5,955 nt of DNA from Vulcanimicrobiota bacterium (lineage in GTDB: Bacteria; Vulcanimicrobiota; Vulcanimicrobiia; Vulcanimicrobiales; Vulcanimicrobiaceae). The number at the start of each line of letters is the position of its first letter. Position 1 is the first letter of the stretch. A program made the position numbers and the translations under genes. Location of the stretch: NCBI GenBank assembly GCA_019233415.1, contig JAFAMK010000228.1, positions 1-5,955 of the forward strand. The letters are read 5' to 3'. Positions 1 through 5,363 of the stretch are shown here, piece by piece. The notes under the pieces were generated by a model that was not told the origin of the DNA, did no database searches, and worked only from the letters and a program-made list of their open reading frames with translations.

Positions 1-1
1 C

Positions 2-1027
2 GCCGCGAATCAGCTCATCGTCCCGCCGGGAGGCTTCACGCCCTACCCGGAGGTGCCGCAGCCCAACATCTTCCCGATGGAGTGGCGCGTCGAGACGCCG
101 AAGCTGGTCGATCTCTACGAGCGCTCGAAGCGGCACGTCTGGAACCCATCGGACTTCCCATGGGACACGCTGCGCGCCGAAGACTTCACCGAAGAGCAGC
201 GGCTCGGGATCATGTACTGGTACGCGGTGCTCGCGAACTTCGACGGCTCGGGTCCGGCCGTGTTCGCGAAGGCGACGATCCATGCGTTCGAGATGCACCA
301 GGAAGACCCGATTCGCAAGTGTTTCTTTTCGATCACGCGCGACGAGATGAACCACGAGGAAGTCTGTCAGCGCGCGATTCAGAAGCTCGTCCCCGGCGGC
401 CCGATGGACTTCACGCCGACCAGCGAACTCGCGCGCGCAGCGCAGAACAACATCGGCTGGCTCTACCACAACGGCGGCCGCTACTGGACCGGCTACTCCG
501 CCTCGCTCGCGAAGTACCCGCTGAGCGTGCTGTTCACGTCGTTCCTGATGGGCGAGGTCGCGTCGTCGACGCTGTTCTTCGGCATGTCGCGCAAGGCGAC
601 GCATCCAGTCTTCAAAGAGATCTTCAAGAAGGTCGGTCAGGACGAGGCGCGCCACCTCGCGATCTGCCTGACCGTGCTCGAACGCGACTGGCCGGGGCTC
701 AAAGACGAGTACAAGACGATGATCACGAAGCAACTGCGCGCGGGCTTCGTCTTCCTCAGCATGATCCTGTGGGAGCCGCCGAACCAGTTCTGGGACATCC
801 CCGACTACTTCATGCCGAACCACCGCATCCTCGTGCAGCACGCGCGCGACGCCGGCCTCGGCGTCCTCACCTACGACGAGCAGGCCGAGAACTGGAAGGT
901 CGCCCTCGCGCGCGTCCGCGCGATCGTCGAGGAGTGGGGCATCGAATTCCCCGCGATTCCGGAGCTCGACCTCGACGGCGTCGACGTCGGCCACATCGGC
1001 CCCGAGGACATCATCCCGGTCTTCTAA
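2..1027 (+). CDS. R2-like (ferritin-superfamily) di-iron protein, 5' end outside the window
   Basis: Probable non-haem di-iron protein of the ferritin/ribonucleotide reductase R2-like superfamily. Numbering from the GTG at 53, the ligand pattern is complete: Asp64 on the first helix (NFDGSG), Glu98 and His101 (DEMNHEE), Glu168 (LMGEVASS), Glu198 and His201 (GQDEARH). That is one carboxylate, ExxH, one carboxylate, ExxH, in R2 order. The position four after His101, where R2 carries its radical Tyr, is Cys105, so an RNR role is unlikely. The extra His of AurF-type N-oxygenases, four before the last ExxH, is absent (Val194). The sequence does not look like PaaA or BoxB. The frame stays open from 53 back to position 2 with no stop and no ATG, GTG or TTG, and the encoded residues (NQLIVPPGGF...) look coding, so the true start probably lies upstream. 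The GTG at 53 has a GGAGG that runs into it, too close to act as its ribosome site. Reaction and substrate are unknown. Confidence 0.85.
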   Translation, partial: AANQLIVPPGGFTPYPEVPQPNIFPMEWRVETPKLVDLYERSKRHVWNPSDFPWDTLRAEDFTEEQRLGIMYWYAVLANFDGSGPAVFAKATIHAFEMHQEDPIRKCFFSITRDEMNHEEVCQRAIQKLVPGGPMDFTPTSELARAAQNNIGWLYHNGGRYWTGYSASLAKYPLSVLFTSFLMGEVASSTLFFGMSRKATHPVFKEIFKKVGQDEARHLAICLTVLERDWPGLKDEYKTMITKQLRAGFVFLSMILWEPPNQFWDIPDYFMPNHRILVQHARDAGLGVLTYDEQAENWKVALARVRAIVEEWGIEFPAIPELDLDGVDVGHIGPEDIIPVF

Positions 1028-1036
1028 ATCGTCGTC

Positions 1037-1058
1037 GCGCGGCCGTCACTGGCCGCGC
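1037..1058. terminator. Hairpin between convergent gene ends, possible bidirectional terminator
   Basis: GCGCGGCC at 1037-1044 and GGCCGCGC at 1051-1058 form a perfect 8-bp GC stem with a 6-base loop (GTCACT). It lies 9 bases after the TAA of the di-iron gene, and the loop holds most of the TGA stop of the minus-strand gene (1048-1046). There is no T-tract on the plus side; on the minus side only a short ATTTAG lies several bases beyond. The position between convergent genes supports a terminator or end-stabilising hairpin, but the missing U-tract lowers confidence. Confidence 0.45.
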
Positions 1059-1456
1059 AGGATGATCTCCGGCAGGACGACGCGGTTCTGGCCGGGGTCC
1101 ATCATGCCCGCGATGCGGTACTCGGTGCCGTCGGTCGAGGCGTTCGTCGTGAAGATGCCGCTGAGCCGCGTCGTCGGCTCGGCGGTCGGCGCGACCGAGG
1201 CGATCAGCTCGAAGTACTTCGGCGGCGCGGCGTCGTGCGCGGCCGGCTCGTGGACGAGTTCGAGGGCATGGTCGCAGTCCTCGGCGGTCCCGAGGTGGAC
1301 GACGACCGCGCTGACCCCCACCACGCTGTGGTCCGCGGCGCTGAGCGTGCAGCGCAGGCGCAATGCCTTGTCGACGGGCGGCAGAACCCGGCCGGTGACG
1401 CGCGCGGCGAAGCGGTATGCCTTCGGCGCCGGTGCGCGGTGGGGGAAGAGCATCAT
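1046..1456 (-). CDS. Small hypothetical protein with a weak PilZ-like signature
   Basis: A 136-residue protein with no signal peptide or membrane segment. It is read on the minus strand because its composition is balanced (many Asp/Glu, hydrophobic strands). The opposing plus-strand frame over the same bases shares its wobble position but encodes almost no acidic residues, as an antisense shadow would. Family assignment is uncertain. Arg15-x3-Arg19 followed 22 residues later by Asp42-x-Ser44-x2-Gly47 fits the PilZ c-di-GMP-binding pattern RxxxR...(D/N)xSxxG. The C-terminus (EYRIAGMMDPGQNR...) resembles the last strand and helix of PilZ domains. The central strands are not clearly recognisable, so this could be another small beta-rich protein. 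Two start ATGs are adjacent (1456 and 1453). An AGG (complement of 1461-1463) is better spaced from the second. The gene converges on the di-iron gene and diverges from the paaN operon. Confidence 0.7.
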   Translation of the reverse strand: MMLFPHRAPAPKAYRFAARVTGRVLPPVDKALRLRCTLSAADHSVVGVSAVVVHLGTAEDCDHALELVHEPAAHDAAPPKYFELIASVAPTAEPTTRLSGIFTTNASTDGTEYRIAGMMDPGQNRVVLPEIILRGQ

Positions 1457-1585
1457 CGTGCCTGCAGCGTAGCCGGTCCGACTTACGCCGGTCGTACCAC
1501 ACGCACGGCGCGCTTACGCGGCGCTTACGGCGACGGCGCTCGCTCGCCGCCGAGGGCGCGCCGCCCGCTCGCCGAAGCGGCATCC
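1457..1585. promoter_or_regulatory. Divergent intergenic control region
   Basis: This 129-base gap separates the minus-strand small gene from paaN and must hold the promoters of both unless the operon starts elsewhere. I see no convincing -35/-10 pair on either strand. It contains the CTTACG direct repeats, a weak 5-bp hairpin (CGGCG 1534-1538, CGCCG 1545-1549) and a duplicated CGCTCGCCG (1541-1549 and 1566-1574) in GC-rich sequence. The ribosome site for paaN is weak (AGCGG near 1576-1580). Confidence 0.5.
1482..1529 (+). repeat. Three helically phased CTTACG direct repeats, candidate operator
   Basis: CTTACG occurs at 1482-1487, 1513-1518 and 1524-1529, each followed by a GC triplet (CCG, CGG, GCG). 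The last two copies sit in the longer shared word GCGCTTACG. Start-to-start distances are 31 and 11 bases, close to three turns and one turn of B-DNA, so all copies face the same side of the helix. Such tandem phased hexamers are typical of sites for dimeric activators such as response regulators. The binding protein is unknown and chance is possible for so short a word. Confidence 0.35.
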
Positions 1586-3262
1586 ATGACCACGACCTTG
1601 GCCTCCGGCACCGACCTGTTCGCGCGCCACCGCGAGACGCTCGACCGCGCGCGCGAGGCGATTCGTACGCGCGCCTACTTCAGCGCCTACCCCGAGAGCG
1701 CGAGCGGGAAAGTCTACGGCGAAACCGCGGCGGCCGAAGGAAAGGCCGCGTTCGAGGCACGGCTCGGGAGGCCGTTCGTGCTCGACCAGCCGTCGACCGG
1801 CGAGAGCACGTCGACCGAACGCTCGCCGTACGGGCTCCCGCTCGCCGTGCAGTACCAGGCCGCCGACGTCGACGCGCTGCTCGCCGCCGCCGTGCAGGCC
1901 GGCGCCGCGTGGGGCGCCGCGAGCCCCGAAGAACGCGTCGGCGTCGCGCTGGAAGCACTGGCGCGGATCAACGCGCGCTCGTTCGAGATGGCGCACGCGG
2001 CGATGCACACGACCGGCCAGGCGTTCATGATGGCGTTCCAGGCTGCGGGACCGCACGCGCAGGACCGCGCGCTCGAAGCGATCCCCTACGCGTACAACGA
2101 GATGGCGCGCATCCCGGCATCGGTGACGTGGGAGAAGCCGGGCAAGGAAACGCTGCGCGTCGCGAAGACGTTCCGCGTCGTCCCGCGCGGGATCGACCTG
2201 ACGATCGGGTGCTCGACGTTTCCGACCTGGAACGCCTACCCGGGCCTCTTCGCGAGCTTGGTCACCGGGAACGCGGTCGTCGTGAAACCGCACCCACAGG
2301 CGGTGCTCCCGCTCGCGATCACCGTCGAGGTGCTGCAGGGCGTGCTGCGCGAGGCCGGCTTCGACCCGCGCGTCGTGACGCTCGCGGTCGACACGTCCGA
2401 TCGTCCGCTGGCGAAAGTGCTCGCGCAGCGGTCCGAGGTCGCGCTGATCGACTATACCGGCTCGACCGGGTTCGGCGACTGGCTCGAGGAGAACGCGCAC
2501 GCGCTCGTCTTCACCGAGAAGGCCGGGGTCAACGGCGTCGTCATCGACTCGACGAACGACCTGAGCGGGATGGCGCGCAACCTCGCGATGTCGCTCTCGC
2601 TGTACTCGGGCCAGATGTGCACGACGCCGCAGAACCTGTTCGTGCCGAAGGACGGGATCGTCGCCGGTGGCGAGCGCGTGTCGTTCGACGCCGTGGTGGG
2701 CGCGCTCGTCGGCGCGATCGACGCGCTGCTCGGCGAGCCGGCGCGCGCCGCCGGCGTGCTCGGCGCGATCGCGACCGACGCAACGCTGCACCGCATCGAC
2801 GAGGAGAACGCGAAGCCGGGCGTCGTGCGGAAGAGCGCCGCGGCCGCGAACCCGGAGTTCCCCGACGCGCGCGTGCGCACGCCGCTCGTCGCGGTCGTCG
2901 ACGCCGCCGACCGCGAGCGTTACGAGCGCGAGGCGTTCGGGCCGATCGCGTTCGTCGTGCGCACCGCCGACACCGACGAGTCGCTGCGGCTGGCGACCGG
3001 CGAGGCGCAGCGCGAAGGCGCGATCACCGCGATCGTCCACACGACCGACGACGCGGTTCTGGCCAAGGCCGAGGGCTGGGCGCGCGACGGGAAGGTCAAC
3101 CTCGCGGTGAACTTCACCGGCTCGCTGCTGGTCAACCAGTCGGCGGCGTTCAGCGACTACCACGTGACCGGCGGGAACCCGTCCGGGAACGCGTCGCTGA
3201 CCGACGCGGCGTTCGTGGCGAACCGCTTCCGCGTCATCGAGACCCGCACGCCGCTCGCGTGA
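1586..3262 (+). CDS. paaN: PaaN, phenylacetate-pathway semialdehyde dehydrogenase without a hydratase domain
   Basis: A 558-residue aldehyde dehydrogenase of the PaaN type made of the ALDH domain alone. It matches in length and in its characteristic stretches: AYPE near 34, KVYGETAAAEGKAAFE at 42-57, MHTTGQAFMMAFQA at 140-153, and TFPTWN ending at Asn216. Visible active-site residues are Lys234 (VVKPHP), the nucleotide-binding TGST at 291-294, general base Glu311 (TEKAG), nucleophile Cys345 (SGQMCTTPQN) and Glu449 (EAFGP). In the phenylacetyl-CoA pathway the ALDH oxidises the ring-opened 3-oxo-5,6-dehydrosuberyl-CoA semialdehyde. In PaaZ this is fused to a MaoC-like oxepin-CoA hydrolase; that domain is absent here, so a separate hydrolase would be needed. 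The start is ATG 1586, because family similarity begins at about residue 10 (LFARHRETL) and sequence upstream is non-coding in character. The TGA stop overlaps the GTG of paaI. It is the first gene of the operon. The exact substrate is inferred. Confidence 0.9.
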   Translation: MTTTLASGTDLFARHRETLDRAREAIRTRAYFSAYPESASGKVYGETAAAEGKAAFEARLGRPFVLDQPSTGESTSTERSPYGLPLAVQYQAADVDALLAAAVQAGAAWGAASPEERVGVALEALARINARSFEMAHAAMHTTGQAFMMAFQAAGPHAQDRALEAIPYAYNEMARIPASVTWEKPGKETLRVAKTFRVVPRGIDLTIGCSTFPTWNAYPGLFASLVTGNAVVVKPHPQAVLPLAITVEVLQGVLREAGFDPRVVTLAVDTSDRPLAKVLAQRSEVALIDYTGSTGFGDWLEENAHALVFTEKAGVNGVVIDSTNDLSGMARNLAMSLSLYSGQMCTTPQNLFVPKDGIVAGGERVSFDAVVGALVGAIDALLGEPARAAGVLGAIATDATLHRIDEENAKPGVVRKSAAAANPEFPDARVRTPLVAVVDAADRERYEREAFGPIAFVVRTADTDESLRLATGEAQREGAITAIVHTTDDAVLAKAEGWARDGKVNLAVNFTGSLLVNQSAAFSDYHVTGGNPSGNASLTDAAFVANRFRVIETRTPLA

Positions 3263-3708
3263 GCGTCGAGGAGCTGACCGGGGACGCGCTCGCGCGCGCC
3301 TGCGCGGAGGCGATGTACGCGCGCGACCGCGCCTCGCAGACGCTCGGGATCGTGCTGGAGGACGCCTGGCCCGGCGGCGCGCGCTGCACGCTGCGGATCG
3401 CCGAGACGATGGTCAACGGGCACGCGATCGCGCACGGTGGGATCACCTTCACGCTCGCCGACTCGACGTTCGCGTTCGCCTGCAACTCGCGCAACGAACC
3501 GAACGTCGCGCTGCAGTGCTCGATCTCGTACGTGAGCGCGGTGCACCTCGGCGACGTGCTGACCGCGCAGGCCGAGGAGCGCTCGTCGAAGGGCCGCACC
3601 GGCGTCTACGACATCACGGTGACGCGCAACGACGGCGAGCTGGTCGCGATCTTTCGCGGCGTGTGCTACCGCATCAAAGGGACCGTGCTGGGAGGCGCCG
3701 GGACCTGA
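3259..3708 (+). CDS. paaI: PaaI-type hydroxyphenylacetyl-CoA thioesterase
   Basis: A 149-residue single-hotdog thioesterase, close to the usual PaaI length. The family signature is intact: MVNGHAIAHGG at 51-61 followed by FTLADSTFAFACNS at 64-77. Asp68 corresponds to the catalytic Asp61 of Escherichia coli PaaI, and the NGHxxxHGG loop is complete. The C-terminal TGVYDI at 114-119 and IFRGVCYRI at 131-139 are also typical. PaaI hydrolyses ring-hydroxylated phenylacetyl-CoA esters in the cytoplasm, releasing CoA trapped in dead-end products of the ring-epoxidising step. The start is GTG 3259, overlapping the paaN stop by four bases (GTGA). There is no obvious Shine-Dalgarno, so translation is probably coupled to paaN. 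The next gene probably begins in its stop codon. Pairing with paaN strengthens the phenylacetate-type assignment, though the true acyl-CoA may differ. Confidence 0.9.
   Translation: MSVEELTGDALARACAEAMYARDRASQTLGIVLEDAWPGGARCTLRIAETMVNGHAIAHGGITFTLADSTFAFACNSRNEPNVALQCSISYVSAVHLGDVLTAQAEERSSKGRTGVYDITVTRNDGELVAIFRGVCYRIKGTVLGGAGT
3690..3695 (+). promoter_or_regulatory. Shine-Dalgarno supporting a CTG start
   Basis: GGGAGG lies inside the end of paaI, with nine bases before CTG 3705. This is the only good ribosome site near the start of the ligase-like gene, and it favours CTG over GTG 3663 or TTG 3738. Confidence 0.55.
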
Positions 3709-5363
3709 TCGGCACGCTGCGCCTGCGCGGCGAGCCGTTGCGCGAGCACCCGCGCACGCTGCTCGCGCTGCTCGACGCGGCCGCGCGCCGCGCGCCGAGC
3801 CGGCCGTTCCTGGTCGAGCGCGACGCGCACGGCGTGTGGCACCAGGTGACGTTTGCGACGCTCGCCGAGCGCTCGCGCCGCATCGGCGCCGCGCTGCTCG
3901 CGCTCGGCGCCTCGGAACGCAGGCCGGTGATGATCCTGAGCGGGAACGGGATCGACCACGCGATGGTCACGTTCGGCGCGTTGCGCGCGGGGATTCCGGT
4001 CGTGCCGGTCGCGGCGTCGGTGGCGCGCAGTGTCCGCCACGGCTTCGCCCGGCTGCGTGCGGTCGCGGAGATCGTGCGGCCCGGCGTCGTGTTCGCGCGC
4101 GGCGGCGCCCTGTACGCGGAGGCGGCGCGCGCGGTCGCGCCGGGCGCCGCATACGTCACCGCGGACGAGCCGGACGCAGGGCCGCGCACGTTTGACTACG
4201 CGCGGCTGCTCGCACACGAGCCGCTTGCGCCGGGCACGGTCGCGGTCGGCCCGGAGACCGTTGCGAAGATCATGATCGCCGCCGGCGCGAGCGGCGAGCC
4301 GAAGGGCGTCGTCGTCACGCACGGGATGATCTGCGCGATGCTGCAGGGGATCGCGCAGGCGTGGCCGTTCCTCGACGAGCATCCGCCGGTCGTCGTCGAC
4401 CGGCTGCCGTGGAGCGACGGCACCGGCGGCAACGTGGTCGTCGGGCTCGTCCTGCGCGGCGCCGGAACGCTGTACGTCGACGACGCGAATGCGCTGCGCG
4501 CGGAGATTCCGCCGACGCTCGCGTTCGACGTCCCGCTCGGCTGGGCCGAATGGGTCGAGCGGCTGCGCGGCGACGACGCGCTGCGCCGCCGCTGGCTCTC
4601 GCAGCTCGACCTCGCGTGCTGGGCCGGTGCAACGCTCGCGCCGGCGACGCGCGACGCGCTGCGCGCGATCGGCGTCCCGCTCGCAGCGGCGTGGGGCGCG
4701 ACCGAAACCTCGCCGGCGGTGACGCTGACGACCGGCGTCGACCCGAAGTACGACGCGCTCGGCGTGCCGCTGGCCGGCGTCGAGCTGAAGCTGGTCCCGG
4801 CCGGCGGCGCGTACGAAGCGCGCGTGCGCGGACCGCAGGTCACGCCGGGTTACTACTGGCGGCCGGACCTGACCGCAGCGGTGTTCGACGAGGAGGGGTT
4901 CTACCGCACGGGCGACGTCGTGCGGCCGATCGACGCGCGCAAGCCGGAGCGCGGGATCGAACACGTCGCGCGGACCGACGATTGTTTCAAGCTCAGCTCC
5001 GGCGCCTGGGTTCGTGCAGCCGATCTGTCGCTGGCGTTTCTCGCCGAGTGCAGCGACGCCGCCGACGTGCTCGTCACCGGCGACGGGCGCGACGAAGTCG
5101 GCCTGCTCGTGTGGCCGACCGCCGCGGCGCTGCTGCTCGACCGCGACGTGCTGCGCGCGCAGATCGCCGACGCGATGCGCCGCGTCGTGGCTGACAGCGC
5201 GGCGGAGCGGCCACGGCGCGCGCTGCTCGTCGTCGAACCGCCGTCCGCCGAAGAGCGCATGCCGCACGGTGGGTTGCTGCGCCGCGCGGTGCTCGCGCGC
5301 CGCGCCGCCGCGGTCGCGCGGCTGCACGCGAGCCTGCCCGATGCGGAGGTCATCGTCGTATGA
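3705..5363 (+). CDS. Feruloyl-CoA-synthase-like ANL (acyl-CoA ligase family) protein with altered catalytic motifs
   Basis: A 552-residue ANL-superfamily protein closest by eye to feruloyl-CoA synthases, which activate hydroxycinnamates as CoA thioesters using ATP. Family stretches include RPFLVERD at 33-40, LSGNGIDHA at 78-86, GTLYVDD at 254-260, RGPQVTPGYY at 375-384, EEGFYRTGD at 396-404 and FKLSSGAWV at 428-436. Conserved WGATE (330-334) and YRTGD (400-404) are present. Other motifs deviate. The phosphate loop is AAGASGEPK (192-200) instead of a Ser/Thr-rich TSGSTGxPK. The LPWNHTFGGN segment reads LPWSDGTGGN (234-243), replacing the A4 His with Asp238. The C-terminal catalytic Lys position (family DKGY) aligns with His521. 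Activity is therefore doubtful or changed. The start is probably CTG 3705, in the paaI stop (CTGA), because similarity begins at once with GTLRLRGEPL. The frame is open further upstream, so GTG 3663 is an alternative. It occupies the ligase position normally held by PaaK. Confidence 0.8.
   Translation: MIGTLRLRGEPLREHPRTLLALLDAAARRAPSRPFLVERDAHGVWHQVTFATLAERSRRIGAALLALGASERRPVMILSGNGIDHAMVTFGALRAGIPVVPVAASVARSVRHGFARLRAVAEIVRPGVVFARGGALYAEAARAVAPGAAYVTADEPDAGPRTFDYARLLAHEPLAPGTVAVGPETVAKIMIAAGASGEPKGVVVTHGMICAMLQGIAQAWPFLDEHPPVVVDRLPWSDGTGGNVVVGLVLRGAGTLYVDDANALRAEIPPTLAFDVPLGWAEWVERLRGDDALRRRWLSQLDLACWAGATLAPATRDALRAIGVPLAAAWGATETSPAVTLTTGVDPKYDALGVPLAGVELKLVPAGGAYEARVRGPQVTPGYYWRPDLTAAVFDEEGFYRTGDVVRPIDARKPERGIEHVARTDDCFKLSSGAWVRAADLSLAFLAECSDAADVLVTGDGRDEVGLLVWPTAAALLLDRDVLRAQIADAMRRVVADSAAERPRRALLVVEPPSAEERMPHGGLLRRAVLARRAAAVARLHASLPDAEVIVV
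5345..5350 (+). promoter_or_regulatory. Shine-Dalgarno for the ROK gene
   Basis: GGAGGT lies inside the end of the ligase-like gene, with nine bases before ATG 5360. It supports this start and independent re-initiation at the ATGA overlap. Confidence 0.6.

Noticed and set aside
2..1027. Ribonucleotide reductase beta subunit
   Set aside because: The ligand order fits the superfamily, but the radical Tyr position is Cys105 and no alpha subunit is visible.
1062..1472. A plus-strand frame of 136 residues over the minus-strand small gene
   Set aside because: It shares the GC-rich wobble position with the minus frame but has no Asp, only two Glu and many Ser, Thr, Arg and Trp, the pattern of an antisense shadow.
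1534..1574. A 5-bp hairpin and 9-base direct repeat (CGCTCGCCG) in front of paaN as an attenuator
   Set aside because: Both are short and made only of common GC-rich words, with no terminator tract or leader peptide.
1235..1585. Upstream extension of the paaN frame
   Set aside because: The frame is open, but PaaN similarity starts just after ATG 1586 and the extra residues overlap the divergent gene and the intergenic region.
1514..3163. A very long open frame antisense to paaN
   Set aside because: It is Arg/Val/Asp-repetitive, resembles no family, and opposes a gene with clear PaaN motifs. Long antisense frames are expected where stop codons are rare.
1586..3262. A full PaaZ-type fusion (ALDH plus MaoC hydratase)
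   Set aside because: The protein ends at 558 residues right after the ALDH domain; there is no C-terminal MaoC segment, and paaI follows at once.
3516..3704. Upstream extension of the ligase-like frame from an ATG at 3516
   Set aside because: It lies wholly within paaI in another frame and encodes Arg-rich sequence; family similarity begins only after 3705.
3666..5327. A long open frame antisense to the ligase-like gene
   Set aside because: Low-complexity Arg/Ala/His-rich composition with no motif; the plus strand carries the recognisable ANL protein.
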